Notes: generated by a model from the letters alone, not told the origin. A stretch of 64,000 nt of DNA from Candidatus Aminicenantota bacterium (GCA_011773465.1 WVXO01000031.1:123392-187391); one strand, 5' to 3'; shown: positions 1 through 10,800, counted from the first letter of the stretch. Numbers and translations are program-made.

Positions 1-320
1 AAGGCAAGATGAGCAAAATGTTAATCGAGAAGATGAAAGAGATAGCTCTTATCCAGGAGAACGAGATGACGAAAAAAGAAAAAGAACAAATAAGTGAGCA
101 AAGAAGAAAATTCGTACGCCAATGCCTTCAAACCATTCCTGAAAAATACCAGGTCATCTTATCTCTTAGGGATATTCAAGGTTTTTCTTACGAGGAAATC
201 ACTAAAATTCTGAAAATATCCCCTGGTACTGTGGATTCACGTCTGCACAGAGCCAGGAAAATGCTTCGAAAAAAATTAGCGCCTTTCTTTATTCAGAAAG
301 GAGGCAATCATGAAATGTAA
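1..320 (+). CDS. RNA polymerase sigma factor, ECF/sigma-E type (5' end outside window)
   Basis: The reading frame is open from the window edge, so the N-terminal region 2 lies upstream of this sequence. What remains is a sigma-70 region 4 helix-turn-helix. TIPEKYQVILSLRDIQGFSY is followed by EEITKILKISPGTVDSRLHR, the usual ECF signature for binding the -35 element, and a basic tail (ARKMLRKKL). The 3' end overlaps the next gene, a zinc-binding anti-sigma factor, by 11 nt, the normal layout of a sigma/anti-sigma pair. The downstream Spy-like, MacAB and TolC genes suggest it controls an envelope or export stress response; that role is inferred. The first ATG in the window at position 9 is probably internal. 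Confidence 0.9.
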   Translation, partial: GKMSKMLIEKMKEIALIQENEMTKKEKEQISEQRRKFVRQCLQTIPEKYQVILSLRDIQGFSYEEITKILKISPGTVDSRLHRARKMLRKKLAPFFIQKGGNHEM

Positions 321-804
321 AAAAGTTGAGAGACTTCTTTTTCGGTCGTTCGATGAGCTTTTAAAAGAAGAAGAGAAGAATGAACTCAAGAAGCACTTGG
401 AAAGGTGTCCCTTCTGTCAAACAAAGAGAGAAGAATATCAAAGCATTCTCGACGCCCTCAAAGAAAAAGACTTTCCAGAACCTAAACCCAATTTTTGGGA
501 ACGCCTGCAGCCCAAGTTGAAGGGAAGGAAAAAATATGACCTATGGTCACTCTGGAAACAATGGGCCATAAGGGCCATTCCCGCTTCGATGCTTCTGGTT
601 ATTCTGTTCGCAGCCGCTATAATTCTTTTTACTCCTCCGAAAAAAGAAGAGCTCAGTGAATCAGGAGACCTTCTGCTTCGCAACTTAGACCCTTTGCAAG
701 AAACTACAATATTGCTGGAAGAAGAGAAAGTCGAAGACAAAAACATGATGCTTATCTTCACCGCACTGGAAGAAAAAAACTCGACGGGGAGATACTTGCC
801 ATGA
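310..804 (+). CDS. membrane-anchored anti-sigma factor with zinc finger
   Basis: A 164-residue protein. Residues about 30-40 carry the His-x3-Cys-x2-Cys motif (HLERCPFC) of the zf-HC2 anti-sigma family, which holds the cognate sigma factor in the cytoplasm. One transmembrane helix follows near residues 95-115 (IPASMLLVILFAAAIILF), with a short periplasmic C-terminus that would sense the signal. The start overlaps the 3' end of the sigma gene and is preceded by AGAAAGGAGG at about 295-304, so translational coupling is likely. Its own 3' end overlaps the next gene by 4 nt. The inducing signal cannot be read from the sequence. Confidence 0.85.
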   Translation: MKCKKVERLLFRSFDELLKEEEKNELKKHLERCPFCQTKREEYQSILDALKEKDFPEPKPNFWERLQPKLKGRKKYDLWSLWKQWAIRAIPASMLLVILFAAAIILFTPPKKEELSESGDLLLRNLDPLQETTILLEEEKVEDKNMMLIFTALEEKNSTGRYLP

Positions 805-1241
805 AAAACTATAATAAATTCTGGATTGTGATTTCTTTAATCGTGGTCTTTGCTGCCGGTTTCACAGGTGGAATTCTTTTTGAAAAGAACATCATTGACA
901 AAAAAGTAGAAAAAAGGGTGAAACGAAGGAGCTCTGTTCGGTTTCCCTCTTTAGAAATGATGTCTATGGAGTTAAACCTCACCCCAGAACAGGAAGAACA
1001 GATTAGGGAAATCTTTAAGAATAACGAGGAAAGATTCAAAAATTTGAGAAAAAATATCGATGAACGCCTTTCGAGCATAAGGACTCAACTTAAAAATGAA
1101 ATCAAAGACGAATTAACTGATGAACAAGTCCTTAAGTTTGAAGCTATGATCAAGAAATACATTTCTCAAAGAAAAAAAGAAATGGAGAAAAGAAAAAAGC
1201 ATTCGAGAAACCGAACTAAAGACAAGGGAGAAAAAAGATGA
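801..1241 (+). CDS. Spy/CpxP-like periplasmic heavy-metal sensor protein
   Basis: A 146-residue protein with an N-terminal membrane segment or uncleaved signal (FWIVISLIVVFAAGFTGGIL) and a highly charged helical body. The LNLTPEQEEQIREIFKNNEE stretch resembles the LTxxQ repeats of Spy/CpxP/ZraP and the heavy-metal-resistance (periplasmic metal sensor) family. These are usually chaperones or sensors that tune envelope-stress sigma systems. The C-terminus is strongly Lys/Arg rich. It overlaps both neighbours by 4 nt (ATGA), placing it firmly in the sigma/anti-sigma/MacA operon. Assignment rests on the helical LTPEQ motif and context. Confidence 0.7.
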   Translation: MKNYNKFWIVISLIVVFAAGFTGGILFEKNIIDKKVEKRVKRRSSVRFPSLEMMSMELNLTPEQEEQIREIFKNNEERFKNLRKNIDERLSSIRTQLKNEIKDELTDEQVLKFEAMIKKYISQRKKEMEKRKKHSRNRTKDKGEKR

Positions 1242-2587
1242 AGAAAAAGATCATTATCAGTGCCTCTATCCTTGTTGTTATCGCCGGAGTTGTTCTGGTT
1301 CTCTCCTTATTCAGCCGCAACAAAAACGATATCTCAAAATACAAAAAAGAAGCTATTGATAAAGGAAATATTGAAGCCTTGGTTATCACAACGGGCACAT
1401 TGAACCCGGTGACCATTGTCGACGTTGGGAGTCAAGTCTCAGGGAAGATTGATAAGCTTTATGTGGATTTTAATTCTCAGGTCAAGGAAGGCCAGATTAT
1501 AGCCGAGCTTGACCAATCTCAGTTCATCACCCGGGTAAAACAGAATGAAGCTAATTATCAAAGCGCCAAAGCCTCCCTCGAAAAGGCCAAAGTCACCCTT
1601 GAAAATACAAAGAAAAAATATGATCGAGCTATGAATCTTTTTGAAAAGGACTTGATATCTTTTGAAGAGAAAGAAGCCATCGAAACCCAATATTACAGCG
1701 CCATGGCTGACATCCAATCTTCAGAAGCAAGGCTAGAACAGGCAAAGTCTCAACTCGACTCAAGCAGGGTAGATCTGACCTACACCATCATCAAATCGCC
1801 TATTGAAGGGGTCGTTATCGACAGAAGAGTCAACATCGGACAAACTGTTGCTGCCAGCTTTCAGGCTCCGGTTCTTTTTCAAATTGCCAATGACCTGAGC
1901 AAAATGCAGGTAGAATGTAGTGTGGACGAAGCTGACATCGGGAAAGTAAAAGAGGATCAGAAAGTCAGGTTCACTGTCGATGCCTTTCCCAATGAAAATT
2001 TCACAGGGGAAGTAAGCCAAGTCCGCTATGCCCCTGAAATAATCCAAAACGTTGTCACCTATACAACTATTGTTGAAGTGAATAATCCGGAGATGAAATT
2101 AAGGCCGGGAATGACAGCTACAGTTTCCGTCGTAACAGGAGAAGCAAAAAATGTGCTGCGAGTTCCTAACTCGGCCCTCCGCTTTAATCCTTCCTTAAGC
2201 CCCGAAGAAATGCAAGAAATCATGGCAAGCATAAGGAAGGAAATGAGAGAAAGAAGAGGAGGTTCAGAGCGGGCTGAAAGGCCCAGACCACAAGGAGATT
2301 TCCAACGGCCAGAGGCACAAAGGCCTGGCTCAGGACAGCAAGCCTCTGGGAGGAGAGGATTTGGCATGCCAGGGGGACAGATGAGACAGATCGCTCGAGT
2401 CTGGTTTGAGGATGAAAACGGAAAACTTAAACTGGCTTTTATAAGAACAGGAGTCACTGATAACAGTTATACAGAAATCGTAAGAGGAGACTTGAAAGAA
2501 GGACAGCTTATTATCACTGGCGAGGCTTCAGGAGAGGGAAGCAGTCGCTCGAACAGGCCTCCTTCCATATTCAGGATGTTTCGCTAA
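1238..2587 (+). CDS. macA: MacA-like periplasmic adaptor (membrane fusion protein)
   Basis: A 449-residue HlyD/MacA-family adaptor linking an inner-membrane ABC transporter to a TolC-type channel. An N-terminal anchor (IIISASILVVIAGVVLVLSL) is followed by a lipoyl half (VDVGSQVSGKIDKLYV), a long alpha hairpin at residues about 95-170, the second lipoyl half (IIKSPIEGVVIDRRVNIGQT) and a beta barrel. An unusual Arg/Gly/Pro/Gln-rich insert sits at residues about 335-385, between the barrel and the membrane-proximal part. The ATPase and permease genes follow directly. Substrates of such pumps include macrolides, lipoproteins and peptides; this one is unknown. It overlaps the Spy-like gene by 4 nt. 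Confidence 0.85.
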   Translation: MKKKIIISASILVVIAGVVLVLSLFSRNKNDISKYKKEAIDKGNIEALVITTGTLNPVTIVDVGSQVSGKIDKLYVDFNSQVKEGQIIAELDQSQFITRVKQNEANYQSAKASLEKAKVTLENTKKKYDRAMNLFEKDLISFEEKEAIETQYYSAMADIQSSEARLEQAKSQLDSSRVDLTYTIIKSPIEGVVIDRRVNIGQTVAASFQAPVLFQIANDLSKMQVECSVDEADIGKVKEDQKVRFTVDAFPNENFTGEVSQVRYAPEIIQNVVTYTTIVEVNNPEMKLRPGMTATVSVVTGEAKNVLRVPNSALRFNPSLSPEEMQEIMASIRKEMRERRGGSERAERPRPQGDFQRPEAQRPGSGQQASGRRGFGMPGGQMRQIARVWFEDENGKLKLAFIRTGVTDNSYTEIVRGDLKEGQLIITGEASGEGSSRSNRPPSIFRMFR

Positions 2588-2635
2588 AAGCTCTCCTTCC
2601 AGAACTATAAGACCGAAAGAAGAGAGAATAGAAAA

Positions 2636-3328
2636 ATGGAAAACAACAATCTCATTCAACTAGAAAATATTAAAAAAATATATAAGGTGGGCGAGACACA
2701 GGTCAATGCTTTAAAAGGTGTGTCTTCTGCCATTAAAGGAGGAGATTTTGTGGCTATCATGGGGCCCTCGGGCTCTGGCAAATCAACCCTGATGAATATA
2801 ATAGGCTGTTTGGATAGACCTACAGAAGGGAAGTATCTCCTCGAAGGAGAAGAAGTTTCTACTCTAGATAAGAACAAACTGGCGCGGATTCGCAACAAGA
2901 AAATTGGCTTTGTTTTTCAGACTTTTAACCTCCTGGCTCGCACCACTGCTTTAGAAAACACCGAGCTTCCACTTATGTACTCAAATGTTCCCAGAAAAAA
3001 GACAAGGGATTTAGCTTATAAGGCTCTCTCGTTAGTGGGTTTAGAAGGCAGAGAGCTCCACCGAACAAATCAACTCTCTGGTGGAGAGCAGCAGAGAGCC
3101 GCCATTGCTAGAGCCCTTGTGAATAATCCCTCGCTGATTCTCGCCGATGAGCCGACTGGAAACCTGGACACAAAAACAGGAAAAGAAATTATAGACATTT
3201 TTAAAAAGCTCAACGAGGGAAAACATATTACAGTTATTTTGGTCACACACGAGCAGGAAATAGCTCAAATTGCTCATCGAAGAATACATCTCAGAGATGG
3301 ACAAATCATAAAAGAGGAACATGCATAA
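2636..3328 (+). CDS. ABC transporter ATPase, LolD/MacB type
   Basis: A 230-residue nucleotide-binding protein with a complete motif set: Walker [10 protein letters not shown] near residue 43, Q-loop VFQTFNL, signature LSGGEQQR near residue 145, Walker [12 protein letters not shown], and the switch histidine in VTHEQEIA. The LolD/FtsE/MacB branch is indicated by size and by [18 protein letters not shown]. In E. coli MacB the ATPase is fused to the permease; here it is a separate gene followed 42 nt later by the permease. It energises the mechanotransmission cycle of a MacAB-TolC-type exporter. Confidence 0.92.
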   Translation: MENNNLIQLENIKKIYKVGETQVNALKGVSSAIKGGDFVAIMGPSGSGKSTLMNIIGCLDRPTEGKYLLEGEEVSTLDKNKLARIRNKKIGFVFQTFNLLARTTALENTELPLMYSNVPRKKTRDLAYKALSLVGLEGRELHRTNQLSGGEQQRAAIARALVNNPSLILADEPTGNLDTKTGKEIIDIFKKLNEGKHITVILVTHEQEIAQIAHRRIHLRDGQIIKEEHA

Positions 3329-3370
3329 AACTTACGTTTTAAAATTTCCATCAAAATTAGGGAGCGAAAA

Positions 3371-4591
3371 ATGAACATAATGAGGACCATTCGAGTCGCT
3401 CTTAGAGCTTTAAGCCGCAATAAAATGCGCTCTTTTCTCACAGCCCTCGGCATTATCATCGGTGTTGGCGCTGTGATTGCCATGGTCAGCATCGGACAAG
3501 GAGCCAAGAGTAACGTTGAAAAGCGGTTTGAGTCAATGGGAACCAACCTTCTTTTTGTCCATGCCGGAAGTCGTTCCTTTCGCGGCCGTCATGGGGGCGG
3601 AGGAACATATCAAAACCTTACCCCAAATGACGCCAAAGCCATTCTAGAAAGAGCTGATGCTGTAGAGTATGTCTCACCAAATGTGTCGACTCGAGCACAG
3701 GTCATCTACGGAAATAAGAACTGGAATACAAGCATACAGGGAGCTGGCGAGAATTATACTAAAATCAGAAACTGGAGAGTCGAAGAGGGGATTTTCTTTG
3801 ATGAACAAATGGTCAAGTCTGGACAAAAAGTCGCTGTATTAGGAAGCGAAGTGAGTGAGAATCTTTTCGAAGGAGCAGATCCCATCGGGCAAATCATAAG
3901 AATCAAGAAAATCCCTTTTAGCGTAATCGGTGTTTTAGAAACAAAAGGAGAAGCTGGTGGGTGGCATAGCAGGGATGACATGATCGTCATTCCATACACC
4001 ACTGCCCAAAGAAGGCTTGTTGGGAGACCCGACAGGGTTTCTTCGATTGATATTTCAGCCGTTAGCGCAGCCAAAACAGCAGAAGCAACAGAGCAAATCG
4101 AAGAAATCCTCAGGATTCAACACAAAATTGCTCCAGGAGCAGAAGATGATTTCCATGTCAGAAATATGGCTGATGTTGCCGAAAGCTTTGCTGAATCAAC
4201 AAAAACTCTGACTTTCCTTCTCGGAGGAATTGCTTCTGTCTCGCTTCTCGTTGGAGGGATAGGCATCATGAACATAATGCTCGTATCTGTAACCGAGCGG
4301 ATCCGAGAAATCGGGATCAGGATGTCCGTGGGGGCTCGGGAAAGAGATATTCTTTTCCAGTTTCTGGCAGAAGCCATCGTGTTGAGCCTGTTGGGGGGAA
4401 TCTTAGGGATTATTCTTGGCATAGGAGGCTCTAGACTTATCGCTCGCATCGCCGGATGGCAGACTCTTGTCTCCATGGGCTCTATAGCCCTAGCATTCCT
4501 TTTTGCAGGCTCAGTAGGAGTATTTTTCGGTTTCTACCCTGCCCGCAAAGCCTCTAAGCTGGACCCGATTGAAGCATTAAGATACGAATAA
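3371..4591 (+). CDS. MacB-like ABC transporter permease (FtsX/MacB periplasmic core domain)
   Basis: A 406-residue permease with four predicted membrane segments. One is near residues 20-40 (FLTALGIIIGVGAVIAMVSI). A large periplasmic MacB_PCD domain (residues about 45-270) with a Gly/Arg patch (RSFRGRHGGGG) follows, then three C-terminal helices typical of FtsX. The conserved MNIMLVSVTERIREIGIR segment and the terminal YPARKASKLDPIEALRYE signature are textbook for this family. It pairs with the preceding ATPase, the MacA-like adaptor and the downstream TolC homologue. Confidence 0.9.
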   Translation: MNIMRTIRVALRALSRNKMRSFLTALGIIIGVGAVIAMVSIGQGAKSNVEKRFESMGTNLLFVHAGSRSFRGRHGGGGTYQNLTPNDAKAILERADAVEYVSPNVSTRAQVIYGNKNWNTSIQGAGENYTKIRNWRVEEGIFFDEQMVKSGQKVAVLGSEVSENLFEGADPIGQIIRIKKIPFSVIGVLETKGEAGGWHSRDDMIVIPYTTAQRRLVGRPDRVSSIDISAVSAAKTAEATEQIEEILRIQHKIAPGAEDDFHVRNMADVAESFAESTKTLTFLLGGIASVSLLVGGIGIMNIMLVSVTERIREIGIRMSVGARERDILFQFLAEAIVLSLLGGILGIILGIGGSRLIARIAGWQTLVSMGSIALAFLFAGSVGVFFGFYPARKASKLDPIEALRYE

Positions 4592-4792
4592 AAAAGAATC
4601 ATACTTAGGAGAAAAAATTATTAGATTTTAACTGAAGCAAATAAAAAAAGATCAAGTAAAAAACCAAGCGGACATGAAAGGCAAAAAAATTGAAATCGAA
4701 ATTTGGTTTTTATCGTATTTCTAGCTTGCCTCGCTATCCTAGCTTCTTTAGCTTGTCCTGCTTTTTATTAATCCAAATCAAGGAGGATTGAA

Positions 4793-6352
4793 ATGCGCAA
4801 GCGCAAAATCAGAATTTTCGTTTTCCTGACTTTATTCATAGCAATTACATCCTTTGCCCAACAAAAAGAAAAAGCTCTTTCGCTCGAAGACTGTATCCTG
4901 AAAGCCATGGAGAACAACCTCGATGTGGCCATTGAGGTCTTAACTCCAGAACTTGCTGATATTTCTATCTCCAAAGCCCAGGAAAAATTTTTGCCCAGTC
5001 TTTCTTTAAGCTACAGCAAAAGGGACCAAATTTCTGCTTCTTATTCATTTCTCGATGCCTCTGACCAAGTAGCTACTGCCAGAGACGATTATTCTGCCGA
5101 GATCAGCCAGCTCATTCCTACAGGAGGCAGTTTTTCTATTTCCCTCAGCGGTCGCAAGACCGATACAAATAGAAGATTTACGAGCATTAATCCCCGCTAC
5201 GAAAATACAATAACCTTTAATTTCACCCAGCCCCTCCTTAGAAATTTTGGTTTTAAGATAAACCGCAGAGAAATCATCATCGCCAGGAACAACCAGGATA
5301 TTTCAGAAAATCAGCTAAAAAGAGTTCTTCAGGAAACGATTTACAGTGTGGAGGAGGCTTACTGGAATTTGGTCCATAGTATCGAAAACCTCAAGGTAAG
5401 GAAACAGTCTTTAAAGCTAGCCCAAGACCTTCTGGAAAAAAACAAGAGGGCCGTCGAAGTGGGAACTTTAGCACCCATAGAAATATTAAGCGCTCAGTCC
5501 GCAGTCGCTACCAGGGAAGCGGACATCTTGCAAGCTGAGGCCTTACTTAAAGATAGCGAGGATCGTTTAAAAACAATCATTAACCTTGCTGCTACGGAAA
5601 AAGAAGCTGAATTAGCAACAATAATCCCCCTGGATAAGCCAGCCTACGAAAAAAAGGAAGTGAGCCTCGATGAGGCCCTTCTAACTGCCATGGAGAATCG
5701 CCCGGATTTGAACGCAACAAGAATAGACTTGAAGAACAAAGACTTAGATTTGAGCTACAGCAGGAATCAACTTCTTCCGAACTTAAGTCTAAATGCATCG
5801 TACTGGAGCCCTGGGATAACAGGAGACCAACTTCTCTATCCTCCAGGCGACCCTTTCGCGGACCCTATCGGCGTAATCAAAGGCAGTCCCTCAGATGCCT
5901 TAAGGGATGCTTTAGATTTTAAATACGATAACTGGTCTGCCGCAATAACCCTCGATATACCCTTGAATACCATCCTCTCCCGTGCAGACTACGCCCAGGC
6001 GAGAGTCAACCTGGATCAGGCGATGCTGAAGCTTAAGAACCAGGAACAGCAAATTTTTCTTGAAATAAAGAACGCAGTGAGAGCAGTGCAGACAGATTAT
6101 AAAAGAGTTCAGGCCTACAAAGTTGCCAGGGAGCTGGCTGAGAAAACACTCGAAGCTGAAGAAGAAAAACTCAAAGTTGGCATCACAACACCCTTCTTTG
6201 TCCTCCAATACCAAACAGATTTGGCTACTGCCCAGACAAATGAGCTTAAGGCTATGGTTGATTACAACCTCTCTTTAGCCCGTTTGGACAGAGCCATGGG
6301 GGTAAGTCTTAAAGTTAAGAACATCAAATTCTCTGCAATACTGGGAGAATGA
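4793..6352 (+). CDS. TolC-family outer-membrane efflux protein
   Basis: A 519-residue protein with a signal peptide (IRIFVFLTLFIAITSFAQ) and the duplicated long coiled-coil layout of outer membrane efflux proteins. SLEDCILKAMENNLDVAIE opens repeat 1 and SLDEALLTAMENRPDLNATR opens repeat 2. It would form the trimeric channel spanning the outer membrane and periplasm. AAGGAGG at about 4781-4787 sits correctly before the ATG. A 201-nt AT-rich gap separates it from the MacB-like permease, so it may have its own promoter. It is the only TolC homologue in the window and could serve the MacAB-like pump and both RND pumps. Confidence 0.88.
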   Translation: MRKRKIRIFVFLTLFIAITSFAQQKEKALSLEDCILKAMENNLDVAIEVLTPELADISISKAQEKFLPSLSLSYSKRDQISASYSFLDASDQVATARDDYSAEISQLIPTGGSFSISLSGRKTDTNRRFTSINPRYENTITFNFTQPLLRNFGFKINRREIIIARNNQDISENQLKRVLQETIYSVEEAYWNLVHSIENLKVRKQSLKLAQDLLEKNKRAVEVGTLAPIEILSAQSAVATREADILQAEALLKDSEDRLKTIINLAATEKEAELATIIPLDKPAYEKKEVSLDEALLTAMENRPDLNATRIDLKNKDLDLSYSRNQLLPNLSLNASYWSPGITGDQLLYPPGDPFADPIGVIKGSPSDALRDALDFKYDNWSAAITLDIPLNTILSRADYAQARVNLDQAMLKLKNQEQQIFLEIKNAVRAVQTDYKRVQAYKVARELAEKTLEAEEEKLKVGITTPFFVLQYQTDLATAQTNELKAMVDYNLSLARLDRAMGVSLKVKNIKFSAILGE

Positions 6353-6585
6353 TCATAGCTTAAAATACGTTTTTTAATAGAAAAAATTGAAAAATAGAAG
6401 AAGTCAACCGCTGGAAGCACAACCCCGCAGCCAGGAACTTATCATGGTGCTTCTTCTCAGCAGTTTCTGTATTATATCTGCCAAACCAGGTATAATAATC
6501 CATGTGTTTTAACACGGTATAAGAAGAACGCATATGCTTCAGTTGAAACAGGGCGCAGGGCCATCTTGAGGTAAGGAGAAATAGC

Positions 6586-7830
6586 ATGAAAAAAAAATAC
6601 GTCTGGATATTCATTGCTGTAGCCGCGCTTGGCGTTATCAGCTGGCAAGTCTATCAAAGGATTTCAGAATCTTCTAAGGAATCCGGAATGAGGCAGATGC
6701 AAATCCCAGTTGCTGTTGAAATAGCGGCTGTCCAGAGGACAACAATCCGTGATGTGGGGTTATTTACAGGAACTCTTTTTCCCAAATCACAGTTCATGGT
6801 CGCACCTAAGATCTCCGGACGACTGGAGAAGCTCATGGTCAATATCGGAGACAGGGTAGAACGTGACCAGTTGATTGCGGTTCTTGATGACAAGGAGTAT
6901 GCCCAACAGGTCGCCCAGGCCCAGGCAAACCTGCAAGTTGCCCAGGCTAATCTTGAAGAAGCTCGCAGCTCATTAGAAATTGCAAAGCGGGGACTCGAGA
7001 GAGCACAGGCGCTTCACAAAAAAGGAATAGCGTCTGATTCAGAACTCGATACCGCCCAGGCCGCTTACAAGGCCCAAGACGCAAAATACAAGGTTGCTGT
7101 TGCCCAGGTTGCTCATACGAAAGCAGGCCTGAAAGCAGCGGAGGTTCGTTTATCGTATACACAAATCAGGTTATCATGGGAAAACGGCTACGACCATAGG
7201 GTTGTAGGAGAACGTTTTGTCGATCAGGGAGCTATGCTTACGCCCAACGCTCCTATCCTCTCAATCCTGGAGATACAACCAATAATCGCCGCCATCTATG
7301 TGACTGATAGAGACTATTTCCGGATTAAAACAGGTCAAAACGCGGTCGTGTCCAGCAAAGCGTTCCCTGAAAAAACATTTAGCGGAAATATTGCACGCAT
7401 AGCGCCCTTGCTAAAGGAAACTTCTCGTGAGGCAAGGGTTGAGATCGATATTCCCAATCCAGACGAACTTCTTAAGCCTGGCATGTTTATCAACGCCCAA
7501 ATTGAATTTGCCACACAAAAAAATGCGACTGTTGTCCCCGTGGATGCGGTGGTAAAACGTGAAAATCAACAAGGCATTTTCCTGGCAGACACGCAGAACA
7601 AGATTGCCCAGTTCATTCCTGTTAATCTTGGCATTGTCAGCAGTGAATGGGCTGAGGTTGTCGAGCCAGCCTCTCTCTCCGGATTTGTGGTAACACTGGG
7701 GCAGCATCTTCTTGGGAGCAGGAGTCCGATCATCCTGCCTCCCGACTGGCAGGAAACTTCCGCAACAGGTAAACCTGATTCTAAACCTCCAAGCAAGAAT
7801 GACCAGAATCAACAAGGAGAAAAGAGATGA
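6586..7830 (+). CDS. RND efflux pump periplasmic adaptor subunit
   Basis: A 414-residue HlyD_D23/AcrA-type adaptor. A membrane anchor (YVWIFIAVAALGVISWQVY) is followed by a lipoyl motif (MVAPKISGRLEKLMVNIGDR), a long Ala/Gln-rich coiled hairpin (residues about 100-185), and the beta-barrel and membrane-proximal domains. The C-terminal 25 residues are polar and Pro/Lys rich. AAGGAG lies about 7 nt before the ATG. Its stop overlaps the start of the RND permease by 4 nt. This pair looks somewhat richer in G/C-ending codons than the preceding MacAB operon, which may mean separate acquisition; this was judged only by eye. Confidence 0.88.
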   Translation: MKKKYVWIFIAVAALGVISWQVYQRISESSKESGMRQMQIPVAVEIAAVQRTTIRDVGLFTGTLFPKSQFMVAPKISGRLEKLMVNIGDRVERDQLIAVLDDKEYAQQVAQAQANLQVAQANLEEARSSLEIAKRGLERAQALHKKGIASDSELDTAQAAYKAQDAKYKVAVAQVAHTKAGLKAAEVRLSYTQIRLSWENGYDHRVVGERFVDQGAMLTPNAPILSILEIQPIIAAIYVTDRDYFRIKTGQNAVVSSKAFPEKTFSGNIARIAPLLKETSREARVEIDIPNPDELLKPGMFINAQIEFATQKNATVVPVDAVVKRENQQGIFLADTQNKIAQFIPVNLGIVSSEWAEVVEPASLSGFVVTLGQHLLGSRSPIILPPDWQETSATGKPDSKPPSKNDQNQQGEKR

Positions 7831-10800
7831 AGCTAACTGAATTTTCAGTCAAACATCCTATTTTTACTGTCATGATAGTCCTGATTGTCATTATTCTGGG
7901 TGCGGTGTCCCTTAGCCGCCTGCCCGTTGACCTGTTGCCGGATATTACCTATCCAACCCTCAGCATTCAAACTTCTTACGAAAATGCAAGCCCTGAAGAA
8001 ATCGAAGAAATGATATCTCGTCCTATTGAAGCAGTATTGAGTGCTGTTCCTGGAGTGGAAAGTGTTTTTTCGACTTCATCAGAGGGCAGCAGCAGTGTCC
8101 GCGTTACCTTTGGATGGGGCACAGATTTGGATGCCGCAGCGAATGATATCCGGGACCGCTTAGACCGCGTAATCCCGCGTCTTCCGGAAGAAGCAACAAG
8201 GCCAAGCTTGCGTAAGTTTGATCCGGCGAACTTTCCCATTCTTATTCTCGGCGCTTCGAGTGACTTGGACCCTCTACAAATGCGCCGCATTCTCGATGAT
8301 CAGATCAAGTACCGTATAGAGCGTGTGCCCGGAGTTGCTTCTGTAGATATCTGGGGAGGCCTTCAAAGGGAAATACATGTCAATCTTCACCCTGATAAAA
8401 TTAAGGCAATCGGTCTTCCTCTTGATTACATACTCGCAAAAATAAGATCGGAAAATGTCGACGTGCCTGCAGGCACAATCGAGAGGGGAAACCTTGAGGT
8501 TCTGATCCGCATCCCAGGAATATTTACTAACCTGGAAGAATTGCGGAATACGGTTGTTGCTGTTCGCGACAATGTACCAATCCAGCTCAAGGAAATCGCA
8601 AGTGTTGAGGATTCCTGGCAGAGGGTCAGAAGGGTTGTTCGGATTAACGGGCAGCCCGGAATTCGCCTGTCAATCAATAAACAATCGGGCAAGAACACTG
8701 TTGATATTGCCAAAAAAGTTTTTCGCGAGCTCGACAGGATTAAGCTGGATATCCCCCAAATCCAATTGAACCCGATGATAGATACTTCAAAATACATTCA
8801 AGACTCGATCAGAAGCGTAGGCTCAGCAGCTCTTTATGGCGGAATTTTAGCAGTACTGGTGCTGTTTCTATTCCTGCGCAACGTGCGCAGCATAACTATT
8901 ATCGCCACGGCTATACCAATTTCTATTATTGCTACCTTTGCTCTTATATATTTCGGCGGATTTACATTGAACATCATGACTCTTGGGGGCCTTGCCCTTG
9001 GCATAGGCATGCTGGTCGATAACGCAATTGTCGTCTTGGAAAACACATATCGCCTCCAGGAATCAGGGGATTCTCCCCTAAAAGCAGCAATTAACGGGAG
9101 CGCGGAAGTTACATCTGCCATCATTGCCAGCACTCTCACTACTATGGCGGTTTTTCTGCCAATGGTCTTTCTCCGAGGCATGGCAGGCGTCATGTTCAAG
9201 CAGCTTGCCTATGTAGTGAGTTTTGCGCTCCTTTGTTCGCTGGTTGTTGCCCTTACTCTTGTACCGATGCTTTCGAATAAAATCCTGCGGATGATAGAAA
9301 TTCAGACATCAACTGGCAAGACACTAAAACACAAGATCTTTATAACCGGCAAACAATTCTTTACTAGAATGGAGAACAGTTACAAAAATCTGCTCCATTA
9401 TGCCTTAAGTCACCGTGGACTCGTCCTGGGGATAGCGGCTTTACTTCTCATCGGAAGTTTGGCTCTCATAAGGCTTGTTGGCACAGAGTTTATGCCTGCC
9501 GCGGACGAAGGGGAAGTGCGAGTAAGCGCAGAGATGGATGTGGGGACGCGAGTGGGAGTCGTAGATGAAAAGTTTAAAATTATCACATCCGTCGTAAAGG
9601 AAGAAGTTCCCGAAATAAAAAGCATGGTGGAAAGCTTGGGAGGATCAGGCTGGCGCGGAGGTGCTCACAGAGGAAGTATCAGGATTTCTCTCAAGCCTGA
9701 ATCCGAAAGGTCAAGGTCGAGTGAAGAGATTGCTGCCACCCTTAGGCGTAAGCTTCTCAATATTCCGGGAGTTGTGATTCGCACACGGGCAGGGCAAGGA
9801 CTCTTCCTTTTGCGTCGTATGGGAACGAGTGATGCAGAAAGGATACAAGTCGAGATTCGAGGCTATGACCTTGAAATCTCGAATTTACTCGCCGAACAGG
9901 TGAAAACTGCTCTTGAGAATATAGAAGGTGTTACTGACGCCCGGTTGAGCCGGGAAACCGGCACTCCAGAGGAACTCATCATAATTGACCGGCAGAAGGC
10001 TGCAGACATGAAGGTTACAGTCTCTCAAATTGCCAGGACTCTTCAAACAATACTAACCGGAACTCACGCCAGCGACTATCGTGAGGGAGGAAGAGAGTAC
10101 TGGATTCGCGTCAAAGTCAAGGATTCAGAACATCTGGCTATGGAAGACATCCTGGACCTAACTCTAACCAATGCAGACGGACAGCCGGTTGTTTTGCGCA
10201 ACGTAGTGGATGTTCGTCCTCGAGAAGGACCGCTCCGAATCCAACGCAAAGATCAAGAGCGCATTATCACAGTCTATGCTGACATCAGCGGACGGGATAT
10301 GGGATCTGTTCTAGCTGATGCCCGCCAGAGCCTTCGATCAATTCCGGTGCCAAGGGATTTCAGCATAATATTTGCCGGTGATTACGAAGAACAGAAAGAG
10401 GCCTTCCGTGAGCTTCTGCTGAGTCTCACCTTGGCTCTACTGCTGGTTTACATGATAATGGCCTCCCTGTATGAATCAATTGTAGATCCTTTCGTTGTAA
10501 TGTTTTCAGTTCCTCTTGCTGCCATCGGCGTAATCCTGATGTTATTCTTCACCAAAACAACTTTCAACGTTCAGTCATACATAGGATGCATCATGCTGGG
10601 AGGCATCGTGGTTAACAATGCTATCTTACTCGTGGACCATACAAATCTCCTCAGACGCCGTGATGGAATGCCCATGAAGGAAGCTATCGAAGAGGCCGGC
10701 CGGCGGCGCCTGCGGCCGATCCTGATGACGGCCATGACAACAATCATGGCACTTTTCCCGTTGGCACTGGGCCTTAGTGCCGGGGGAGCTGCGCAAGCAC

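Noticed and set aside
6353-6585. Possible RNA gene or broken gene in the 233-nt gap before the RND adaptor
   Set aside because: A few small hairpins (for example GTGTTTTAACAC) exist, but there is no tRNA fold, conserved ncRNA pattern or recognisable protein fragment.
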